IMG/VR virus record: IMGVR_UViG_3300028025_004660
Span: 1-29,762 of that record
DNA from: a virus
Strand: one strand, 5' to 3'
DNA: 29,762 bases
Shown: piece by piece, positions 15,434 to 27,400 of the stretch
How the letters are laid out: every line of letters starts with the position of its first letter
Numbering within the stretch: position 1 is the stretch's first letter
The notes under the pieces: generated by a model
What the model saw: only the letters and a program-made list of their open reading frames with translations
Databases searched by the model: none
Told to the model about the DNA's origin: nothing
Position numbers and translations under genes: made by a program

Positions 15434-18400
15434 CAACTTGGCCTCATGAAGCCTGCCGCACGGAGGGTGCGGACCTGTGCCGAACTTACCTTCTCGGCAA
15501 GTTTATCAATATCTGCGGCATCCGACACAACAGGGTTGTTAATGGTGACGGACGCATTGATTGTCGCGCCTCCGCCAGCCATTCGCAAGTCCCCTGGAGC
15601 CTGCAACGCCCGCAAGCCGGTATTTGGCAACATGTAGCCACTGCTGTCAGGGATCATGAGCTCTGGCCCACGCTCACCAACAAGGTATGGCATGTTCTTG
15701 CCAATTGACCCACCAAAGGCTCGCTGCTCTGGCAGGATTTTGGTAATATCTGGCATGTTCGGACCAGGGTTATATACACCATATTTTCCGCCGCCAACCA
15801 TTACGTTTGGCTTTGAGGCTGCAGCTGGATTTATAATATTAGTATAAATCGCGTCAGACAACGCGCCGCCAATTATGCCGCCTACAAATCCGCCAAGCCA
15901 CGGCATGCCAATTGGGGCAAGCGCCATGGACCCAAGGAATTCGCCAAGCAAAGAGCCAATCATGCCGACTCCGGCTCGGCCAACGTCGCCACCGCTAAGT
16001 AGCGTTGTAGCAAGACCAGCAATAACCGAAAGCTTGCCGCCAATCATTGGTATCGCGCCAAGCAAATCAAAGATTCTGTTAAAGATAAGTCTGCCGAAAT
16101 CCCACTGGCCAGATGCTGCCATTTGACCAATATCAGCAGCAAGAGAGGCAAAGACGTTGCCCTTCTTTGTGTTCATATTTTTGTCAAATACTTTTAGCCC
16201 AGCGCCTACTGCGCTAGATCCCGAGCTGGACCTATAGGTTGGCGTAAAGGAATCTGGCCGCTGTCCTCCAGCCACATCCCTATACGCAGCGTCTTTTCCG
16301 TCAACGGGGAAAGTTGACTTTCTGTTTATGCTGTCGTGAATGTTTTGCCATCCCTCTCTTACTGCTAAGATTTTAGAAGTTCCGGCAACGGCTCTTCTTT
16401 TTCTCCATTCCAGCAACTCTTTTTTATATTGTGCTTCTGGGTCATTTATTTGAACCTGATCCCATCCGGTTCCAGACTTGAATCTTGGTTCTTCCAGGCG
16501 GGGCTCGGAACCAAGAATGGATTCCCCAAGGGTTTCCCCATGCCTCCCCGGAGCTTGATCCAATACGTGATACTTAAATGAATCTGCGTAATTTTCTGCT
16601 GGCGAACCCATTCCATAGAAACTTACAGCAGGACTCTTTCCAGAAAACTCTGCCCAATTTAGAACATCTCCGCCCTGGTCCGCCGCCGACCGCACAAAAG
16701 CGTCCCTATTCAGGTCGGCAAGCCGGCCCTGAGTATTTACCGCAAGCCCGGGAAGTCGGAACACCCTTGCCAGCGCTAACGCTAGGGTTGGATTTTTCTT
16801 TTCAATTCTCTCTAGGATTCCCATAGGCAAGCCTATGCCGCCCTGTGTTCCAAGGCTCAACAAGCTAACAAGCGGAGAAAAGATTCCTTGCCCCCTGAGT
16901 AGCGGCGTCCCGTGTTTTCTTGAATGAACTAAATGGCCGGTTTCGTGGGCAATTGTTTCTAAATACCCGCTAGTGTTGGCATCTCCGCGCTTGTTAAAAT
17001 CCCATGATTGGCCCTGAGAGGTGGTCCCCTGAGGGCTAAGGTAAATGTGGTTTTTTCTTGGTCCGGTCGGGTATTTTACTCGACCCACTACCCCATCCCC
17101 TAAATCTGGCACAACAACGATTGTGACTCTTTTTGTTCTATCGCTTGGGTCAAACATGTCTTCTGGGGCCGATGCAAGCGATAGCCTTGCAGCTTCTGAT
17201 AGGGCTGCTAGGTCAACCGTCTGACCGGTCCTTGCGTAATCATCTGAGATAATTACGTCGCCCCAGTCAAAACGAATTTTATTTCCGCTTCCGCCAACCT
17301 TCCCACTGTTTGGACCAAGTTTGTTCCAAATTTTTTGAATAGGGTCTAGGTCGCCGAGGAAATGAACTCTTCCAGCGGGGATACCCTTAACAAGATTTTC
17401 GTCTGCGATTGGCGCGCCCCAGCTATCTATTCCGTGGCCACCCGTTGTGTCCGGAATTGGCGTCTCGGTTGGCTGTGGCCTATCCCAAGAATCCCATCCC
17501 CCAAGATATCCGCCATCGGCTCGACCCGTGACTGGGCTCCAACCTCTTGGACCGCCACTGCGAATCTTTCCTGCTACATAGCGAGCGTATTGCTTTGGGA
17601 ACCTACGGGCTAGTTCATTCTTCTGAGCTTTTGTGTTGCTTTGACTATTCATAAACTCGTTAAACGCGTACTGCTCAAAGCCTGTAGGATCGCCAATGAA
17701 GCCCAAGCTTCTAGTAAAGCTCTCTGACGGGCTGTCATAGTTCCAGGTGTCTCGGTTTGGACCGACGTAGCCGCCGCCAGCTCGACCAGTTACACCAACC
17801 AGGCCGCCGTAGTATCGTCCCCGCTTGCCCGCCTTAAGCGCGCCAGACGAAGACTGAATGCTACTTGGAAGCTCATGGTTTGGCGTGACATAGCCACCGC
17901 CGTCTGGGAACATTGTGAGCATTTCTGGCCCACGCTCCCCGACAAGATATTGACCGGCGCCAACTGGCCCACCCTTGGCGCGTTTTTCAATCAAAGTGCT
18001 CGTTAGATCGTAGAATCCCCATTCCACATCGCCAAGTGGATACCATGCTCCGGTACTTGCGCTGTGTCCAACTGGGTATGTCGTTGGCTTTGGCGGTCTC
18101 GTTCTGATTACTGGCTGCGTTGGGTCGGTTCGATCACGGCTATCACCGTAAGTCGGGTTAATTAGTTGCAATGGACCAAAGGTCTTGTAAATGTTATCCA
18201 TGACGCTGTAAATGCGGTCAAACTCTGTACCAAACTGAGCCCTTGTTAGGTACTCACCGTACTGGGAGAAGTTCATTTTGCTTAAATCGTCAATCAGCGA
18301 TACAAGGCTTGCCGATGCGGCGTTGGCCTTTTTGCCAGCTTCTGTGCCAAGAACACCCTCGCTAATTGAGTATGCATCAAGAGAGGCCCGAGACTTTATA

Positions 18401-21400
18401 AGGACTTGCTTCATCCGGTCTCGTTCGGCTTCGACATCCTTTTTCTTAATCTTATCTTTCTTGTTTTCAATTTTGTCAATCTGTTCTACGATGGCGTCGA
18501 CGTTTGCCTCAGCTGCTGCCGCCGCAATACCAGCCCTGACAACATCTGCCATTGTGGTGGCAATAATGTCGCCAAGCTCTTGGAATCGCGTGGCAAATGC
18601 GGTACCCATAATGTCCGCAAGGGCTTCGCCTTGGAAGTTGCCTGTTTCAAGAATAGATTCAAGCGGAAGTCCGGCATCGCCAAACATGGCCATAAACTCT
18701 TCCTGAGCTGCGGCCACGGTAATCTTGCCTTCTTGAATATCCTTAAGAAGCTGCTGCGCGCGCTCTTCTAGGCGCCTGGATCGCTCTTGCTGATCCGCAG
18801 TAAGGGTGGCTTTCTTCTCGTCATAGTACGTAGTTGTCTGCTGATACTGAACACTGCCCTTGGCCTGCTCAATAGACTCAGACATCTGCTGCATCTGATA
18901 GTTTTGCTCTTCTTTTTGCAGCTTCTGAGCAGCTTCTCGCGCTGCAATCGCAGCCTGAATCGGGTCTTGCTGGGCGTCAAACAAGCCAAGCGTTGCCCGT
19001 GCAGCATTTTCTTGCGCGTCATTGAGAGCATTAAGTTTTTCCTGTTCCGCTCGCTGCTCTTGCAGCAGGGCGTATTGCTCTTCAAGGACTCCAAGGCGCA
19101 TGGTCTCGCCGTTGTATAGCGCGTCAACGTTATACAGAGCATCTTCCATTTCAGCGTTTAGTTGCTGCTGCTCTAGCTCAAACTCTTTTTGCAGGAGCTC
19201 TTTAGCCCTACCCATCAACTGCTCAAATGCAGTTGCAAATGGATCAAACAGCTTAGAAAGTTTTTTCTTTGCTTCGTCTAGCGCTTTGCTTGCGTCGTCT
19301 AGGCTATCATTAAGCAGCTTTAAAGATTCAGACGTTGAGAAAATTGCCTCGTTTGGCACGCCTTCTTTTCCATACTCTCCAGAGAACGAGTATTGGCTGA
19401 GTCCATGCTTATTAAGGATTGCCCGGTCTGTGTTTTCCGATTTCAAGATTTCGGTCATAAAATCTTTTGGATCGAACGTGCTGAACAGACCAAATGCCTG
19501 CTCATCAAAAGCGTTGCTATAGGCAGAGCCATATCTTAGGCGAGACTCCTCACTCCTGGGCTCCCCTAGACGGCCAAGGATCAAAGCGCTTCCAAATGAT
19601 GCACTGTCTTCGCGCCTAATATCTTTAACAAGTTGATTAATGAAATCTTCGCTAACAACTCCCATTGCAAGAAGCTCTTGCAGCTTATCTGCATTTTCTT
19701 GTCCCATTCTTTCCGCTGGCGTGGCTTCCATAATTCCGCCAGTGGAGCTGACAAGAAGGTCGTCTACTCTGTTAACAGCCGCAGTTGGGGCAGAACCAAA
19801 CGTCGGAGTTGCAGCTTGCGTCAGCGCCTTTGCGCTAATGTATCCCTTTGCTCTACCCGCCTCTGTTGGGGTGTAGGTAAATCTTCCCGGGATTGCCCCG
19901 GCCTCCTTCTTAAACAGGCCCTGCGCAACCAACTCTTCAATCTTGGATTGACCCATATTTCCACCAAGGGTCTTTCCATCGGAGAAACCATAAAGATCAT
20001 ATTGCGCTTCGCCGCCAGCCATCAGCGGAACTTGATATCCAAGCCCGCTTTCGTTCCAATTGGTCTTGATTGTTTTTTCTCGCTCTTTGTCTGCTGCCCG
20101 TTGATCCTTATAGGCTTTGGCCTCCGCTTCGTGCTTAGAAAGCTCGGACGCAACAAATACTGCTCCCGCCACGGCGGCCATAATTGATGCACCGATTGGC
20201 CCGCCCATTGAGCCAAGTAGACCACTAAGGGCGTTTTTTAGGCCGCCAGCGGCACTAATTCCCGCCATTGCAGCAGCAACGCCCTTTGAAACAATAGCCA
20301 TGCCCATAAGGGCCGTTGAGAAGCCTTGCATTTCCTTGCTGCTAATCCCAACGGTAGAGCCAAGAGCCTCAAAGCCCATCAGCAATCCGCTTGTGGCCAT
20401 GGCAAGGCTGCCAAACTTATCAGCTGCCGTGCCAATCATTTCGGTTTGTCCGCCCATGGCGAACATGTCGCTTATTGTCTTAACGGTAGCAACGCCTCGC
20501 GCTCGCAGTTTTCCTGTAAGTCCAAGGTTTGGGATTTCTGATCCGTCCAGGCCGGTTCTATACCTGCCCGCCGCTCTGGCTTCGGCATGGCGCCTAGAAA
20601 GCTCTGCCGTATAGTTATAATTAAACCCTTCCTTAAAGGTTCTTCCCTTTAGCCCACGAAGCGCTTGCAGCTCCTCTTCAGGAGTTAATTGCGCTGGGGT
20701 TATTGCATAATCAGGAATTGGCTTTGGCACATAGCCAAGAACTTTTTGGCCCTCTTTATTGGCTTGCCTAATGCTTGCAGCCTCTGCCTGGTCACGCTTT
20801 ACCTGCTCCTCTACTGAAATATCATTATCAAATGCTCGGCGTTGACGTTCGTTTTCAAGTTTTTCTCGAAGGAACCTTCTCCCTCGCTCGCTTGGGGTAA
20901 CTTCTCCAGTTTCACTTACATCAACAAGGCCTGCCTCTTGAAGTGCTTGGTCTCCCCTTAGCTGCTTTCTTGCCTCTACAATTTGCTCTATCGTAACTCG
21001 TCCTGATTCGGCTAGAATCTCTTCCATACTTCTTGATCGCAAAATTTTATTTTCCGGGCGCGCACCCTGCGCAGTACCGGCTTGCTCATCAAGACCGGCC
21101 AGCTTCCTGGTTGCTGGGTTAATAATCCCTTCGTTAGACAAATATTGCAATCGAACTTTTGCAAGCTCTGGCGGTAGGGCATACATTTTCTCAAACGGCA
21201 TGTGCCCAGCAATGGCGCCTCTAGCCTTGTCCGTATCGCCAATTGAAACACCCTTAGAGATTGCACCCGGCCCCTCTTCTGGGGCGGCAGACCTATATAC
21301 AGTTACCGGTCCATCTTCTGTCTCCACGGTTTCTGCTCGGACAGGGATTTTCTGTGAGTAGTAGGTTGCCCCAGGCTTGCCCCACGAAGACATCTGAACC

Positions 21401-24400
21401 CCAGCAACACCAGCAGCCATTGCGGCTGATGCGGCTGCATTCTGCAGTTTGGTAAATAGAATAGCCATTCCTTCAATGGCAACCTTCTTTACAATCCACG
21501 CCCCCATGAATGCACCAATGAGCGGGGCTAGTTTTTCAAGGATTCCAGCCATGCCGCCAAGAGCGGCGGCAAGAGCGGAGATAATCGGCAATGCCGCCTT
21601 TAGCGCAAGAACCAAACCGCCGCCAATAACCTGAGCCGCAGCAGCAATAAGTTCTTTGAGCGCCGGGATAATAGACTCGGCAATATCCGGGCCCATCTCC
21701 GCAAGCGGTGCCATTGCGTTGTCTACTGTATCCGCAAAGCCAAGGAAGTTACTTTCGTAAGCTTGACGGAGGGCCCCAAGGGCCGCAAGAACAATGCCAA
21801 TAGTCGCAACAAGCGGGTTTGCCGAAACAACTGACATCATTGCCTTTAGTGCAACGCTTGCCAGGATAGCGGCTCTTACTACATTATTAGAAAGGAGATC
21901 CCCTATTGTCTGTAGGCCTGACCTTAGGAGGTCAACAGCGCTTGCGGTGCCAGATCCACCAAAGACCTTAGCAATAATTCCGCCAAGATAGGTAAATGCA
22001 TTAACAATTGTAGCAACTGTTGCAGGAATTGCTTCTTTTATCGTAGCAGCAAAACCTTGCAACTTTTGGCTCATTGTAACAAAAACGGCCAAAGTTTCTG
22101 GTCTTTGCAAAACGCCCGCAAACTCAACAACTAGGTCTCTAATTGCGTTGTACAGAGGCCCAGTCAATGTTGCAACAAGCGATTGAGACATGTCGGAAAC
22201 GGTACTCAACGCACCTGTCATCGTCTTGGACAGCCGCTCCATTCCGCCGCCGTACTTTTCGCCAAGTCCAGAAAGAATGGCAGCAGCCGAAGCCTTACCA
22301 GAGATTCTTCCTGAAGTTGTCAGCTTTCGAATTGCCTCTACGCGGTTTGTGTACAGGTCGTTGAGGATCTTCTTATCCTCATTAGTCATGTCCTTGCCCT
22401 TGGCTTCAAGCTCATTAATAAGAGCCTCAGCAAGGATTTCGTATCCAGCAATACCGGCGTTTGCCAGCTGCATCATGTCGTTTTGATATACGCGACCAGC
22501 AGAGTTCATCTGACCAAGCGCATACGTAATGCGCATGATCTTTTCATCGCCACCACCGAGTGCGGCTACTGCGTCTCCGATGTTCTTAATGTAACCAACA
22601 AGCTCGCCCGTATTTGGGTCTCTCTGCAGAACCTGCCCGATGTCAAGACCGAACGCCTGCATTCGGACAGCTGCTTCTTGCAGCTGCGTGAAATAGAACG
22701 GCGTGACGTTAGCAAATTCCTTCAAGCGCTCGATCATTCCAGTTGCGCGACCTTCGGCCACGCCCATGGAATCGCCAGCGTTGTAGAACAGTGTCGAGAA
22801 GCCTACCTTGGCGTCTTCAAGCGACTGGTTAAACTGGATAAAACCTGAGGAGAGGTGGCTAATAGATCGGTAAATAGCATTAGCAGCGTTCTGCGTAAGA
22901 ACGAATGCAACGGCAAGCTTTACCGTTTCTTTCAGCTGATTTACCAACCCACCGCTACTCGCGGTTGCCGCATCAAGTGATTTACTGAAGTCCAATGACC
23001 CGTCTGCCGCCCTAAGCACCGCATCATCAAAGTCCTGCATCAAACCAACTACGGGCTTGGAGCTCAGGAAGGCGTCTTTCATGGTTGCGCCAAACTGCTT
23101 AAGCTTGTCTATGCCTCCCTGAAGTTGATCTTCTGGCATTACGTCCAATAGGACGTTCATATGGTTGCCTAATCCCCGTGGCGAATAGCCAAGGCCGCCC
23201 TGACCGCCAAGCATGTTGAAGGCATCGGTAACTCGGGAGCTAAAGATTGCATCGGCCTGATTCTGGTAATAGTCTGGGTCCATGGTGTCAACGTATGGCT
23301 GCACCGCCGTTGAGCCAGACCCGGTTGGGCCCACTGGGCCGCCACGTCGGCCACGCTTTGTGGCGGGGACCCTAGAGCCTGGCTGCGCGCCAAGGAGAGG
23401 ATGATCTGGTCTGTACTCTCGTACAAATGGCAGAAGCTCTGGGAACTGCTCTGCAAGCGCAGCAATGCCAGAAGAAGTCAGGCTATCCGTGGCAAGCTGC
23501 GTTCCAGTAAGCGGGCGATCAGGTAGGCCGGCTTCTTTACGAAGGACCTTGCGCAAAGGAATATTTTCCTTGCCGCCACCAGAAAGACCCATGGACAAAA
23601 TCTCTGTGAGCTTGCTGAGTAAGTCAGCGCCCTTAGGGGAAATGACTGCAACCCTGTCTGGTGGCAAAGATCCAAGTCCGGGTCCTGCGCCTGGGGTTGG
23701 GGCCGGTCCGGGCGCTGGCTTTCCTCTGCGAGACCCCCTTCCTCCTCCCCGGGCAAGTTCTCGGTTAATTCTTTGTACGTCTGCGTCTGATTCCGCGTCT
23801 GAACCCAGAATGCCATGCGGGCTTGAAACTGCAGGAACTGCCCCGCCCGCATCAATCATCCGCGTCAACGCCGGAATATTTTTTGCTCTACCGATGCTGT
23901 CAAGAATGACAGCTGCGTCAAGCATTCTCTCCGGGCGTATTGCCGAAAGAACGTTAGCTCGCTCGCCCTTCGGCGTTGCCTCTATTGCCTTAGCAAGAGC
24001 CTTTGTGAACATCCCGCCAAGATCCTTGGGGTCAAGTCCGCCAGCGGCTGCTGAGTCAGTCATCTGAGCAGACATGTTTCTTTGGAGCGCTCCAAGGAAT
24101 TCCGCAACTGGCTTCATTGCCGTCCCAACGCCAAGCGTTGGCGACAGGTCAAACGCCTTCAGCAGGCCGCCCTGGAATGGATTCAAGACCCCCGCAACCC
24201 CTGGGGTTGCCGCAGAGAAGCTAGTTATGTTTGCTCTGGACCCAGCATTCATTTGTGCCGTAGACCTGAGCAGGCTTGCTTCTGTTTCCCCTGGCTGCAG
24301 GATTCTTGTAGATGCTGCAAGTAGCTGTGCGTATTCCGTGACCCCAGCGCCAAAATCGTCAAGCATTGCTGCTTGTGGCCCAAAGTGTCCAGGGACGTTA

Positions 24401-27400
24401 ATGTGTTGCCCACCTGCATTAGAGTCAATTGCCCTTGCTTGATCTGCAGTTACGTAGCCCGGCTCGTAAGATGCTTTGGCTTTGGGGCTTAACGCCTTGT
24501 ATTGCGATTCTGTAATTGACCCCTTTGGCAGCTCCATGTAGCTGTAGCCCTCTGGGTTTTGTTCGCTGCCCAGCGGTATTGGGCGTGCGCCAATTGGGGC
24601 ACTGCCCTTTGGCACAAACATGTATTCCCCGGAAATACCAGAGTATGCCCTATACTTATCTTTCTGCGGTACGCCCCTGGCGGCCGTAACCTTTTTGAGA
24701 ATTTCTTCTTTTTCTGCGTCAGTTTTTCCAATAGAAAGTTTTGCGGCTTCCAGTTGTGCCTCATCAACCATTTTGTGCGTAATTTCATGTGCCGTCGTTG
24801 CCAGTAGCTTGCCAATGGTTACTGTGCTTCTGTCCAAACCGTTTCGCCGCATGCCCCCCTGGCTACCAAGGTCAAGAGAAATCTGTCCAACGCGATCATC
24901 TGGGTATGCCGTTCCCGGCCCAACCATGCCCGCACCCCTACTTGGCATGTAGTTACCCCAAGAACTTCGACCTTCTGCGTCTGGGGTGAGCGTGTCTGTG
25001 AACCTAAGTCCCGAAGGGAGGCCTGGGCTGCTTGGTATATATTTTTGCACTAGGTCGGTAACAAGTCCGGCCCTGCCTCGATAGTTTTCTGGGTTAAACC
25101 CTTGATCCAATAGGTGCTGATCAAGCGTGGCGGAGCCAGCAAGGCGCAATCCTGGGGCTATTGGAACTCCGCCGAGCTGCTGTAGTCCACCGGCGTATTT
25201 ATTTATCCCAGCAATTCCTGGGATTCTGTCTCTTCGACCACTTGGCTTCTTCCCCTGCAACGCTGGATTTGCGGCAATCTGCGCAATGTCTGGCGCATAG
25301 GTTGAGGCAACTGACCCAAGCATGCTGAATAGCACCTTGCGAAGAGGAATGCCCTTCAGGTCGCCCCTCTTAAATGCTGCGGTGCCCGTGTCTTCGATAT
25401 CCTTAAGGATGCCGCCGAACATGCCCATGATGGACTTGCGTGCCTTTGGTGCAATGCCGCGCAGCGCCTTCTGCATCGAGCCGCCAGCAAATTCTCCTTG
25501 GCCCGTAGCTGCGTCAAGAATGGTCTTTTGGAACGACTCAATACTCTGTCTAAAGAGCGCTGGGCTTATCTTTTGGCCAGCAAGGGATACCTTCAGGTTC
25601 TTGATGGCAGTCAGGGTGACCTGCTCAAAGGCGGTCTGCAAGGATGTATATGGATCTTTTGTGGCTGCGCCGCCGCTGCGCTTGCTGTATTGGGCAAAGG
25701 GGTTTGTCAGGCCGTTCATACTGCCACCCCCTGATCTTCGTGATAGTTCCCGACCGTCCGGCCGGGCTGCGCCCCGCGATTCAGCCATGCGACTCCTAAA
25801 CGCTTCACGTGCGCGTCTGAAGATAGCATCGACTGTTGCGAGTGCTTCCTGCTCACTATATCCCCCTGCTCGCAATGCTTCAAGCAATTGCGGCTCTATA
25901 ACTTTTCGCCGCGTCATAACGCCCGCAAGGGTAGCGGCTTCTTCCCTTGCAAGTTTCATCTGGTCTCCCTGGAATGCACCAGGGATACCAATTTGCCCGC
26001 CACCACCAGTGACTTTCCTTCCGCCCTTGCCCGGCGGGCGAAGGGTCAGATCGTGGTCAATGGCAGTAACGCGATAATTTCCAGGCTGACCAACGCCAGC
26101 CTGGGGATTAACCAAATTGAGAAGGTAGTTAAGTCCGTGGCGGTCGTATGTTTGCGCAAGGTGGTCAAGGATTTGCATGCGCCTTCCGCCCCTGCTTGCA
26201 AGCCACGGCTGCTGTGCGAGGGATGGATCAGTTGCTCCTGCGCCAAGCGGGCGAGAGAAGTGACCAATAATTTCGTCGTCTTCCCACACTGGAACCCTTG
26301 TCGATGGTGGGGCACTCAATCTATTGATAAAGTCAATTGCGGTTTCCCCTGGAGCCATTGGCTGAATCGCCATTCTCCTGCCGCCAATGCTGCGCTCCAG
26401 AATTGTTGGAGTATCCACCCCAAGAAGGCCAGCAAGAATCTCCATTGCTTTGTTTGGGAATCGACCGCCCTGTGAAGCATCGCCCCCTATTGGCTGCGCA
26501 AGAACCTGCCTAATTTCTCCAGCCATGGTCTTCAGGTTGAGAATTTGTTTTCCAGATCCGCCAGACCAGTGGCCGATGCTGTGCGAGCCCATGCCGGTAA
26601 TGTCTCCGCCCAGCAGGTCCTGCAGCGTCATTCCATAGGTTTGCCCACCCGTGATCTGCTGCATGATGTTTGGTCTTCCCCCACCAAGGAGACCGCCAAG
26701 CATTCCACCGATGCCACCCGAGCGCTTGCTGTATTCAGCCCATTGGTTGTTTCTTGCCAAAATGCGCGCAACTCGATAGCCAAGTTTATTTTTTGCGTCT
26801 ACATCGGGATGCCCGCCAAGGGCAGCGTCTGGCGCCCCCCATGCGCGACTGCTCCATTTTGCAAACATTTGAGCCATCCACTCGGTCCCAACATGCATTT
26901 GCCCCCTAATAGAGCCATATCCGCCAATTTTCCACAATGCCTGCATTGCTTCATCAATATTTTTATATTGCTTTGGCAGAACACTAGAAAGCGGACCCTG
27001 CTTCCCCATCAACATCATTTCGCCAATTTTTCGCATTTGGAGTTGCTCGGTAACATCCTCTACAAAAAATCCTGTTTTGTTACTTCCATACATTGTTTTT
27101 TGTTTCTTACTGCCAGGATGGAAAAAGCCACTGTAAGCGCCTCCCTGCGGGTTGCTTTGGCGGTCTACTTCTCCAGGCAAATAAAAATCTTCTGGCTTTA
27201 ATCTTCCGCCAGTAGTCTCTCCAACATTTGCAAGCGCGTCCATCTGCGCCATGCCCTTTTTGTAGTCATAATGGAAGCCCCTGGCGCCGCGACCCATGCC
27301 ATCTCTTCTGTTTCCGTATACAAACTCATCATATGGCCGATACCCGTAAAGATTAATACCTTTTTGCTTCATTGCTTCTTGATATTTGTCAACAGCCATT

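Noticed and set aside
26128-26145. Hanks-type or HipA kinase for the DRHGLN motif
   Set aside because: No HRD/DFG and no HipA NxDxHxKN pattern; DRHxxN with a later ID fits PI3/4-kinase-like folds better.
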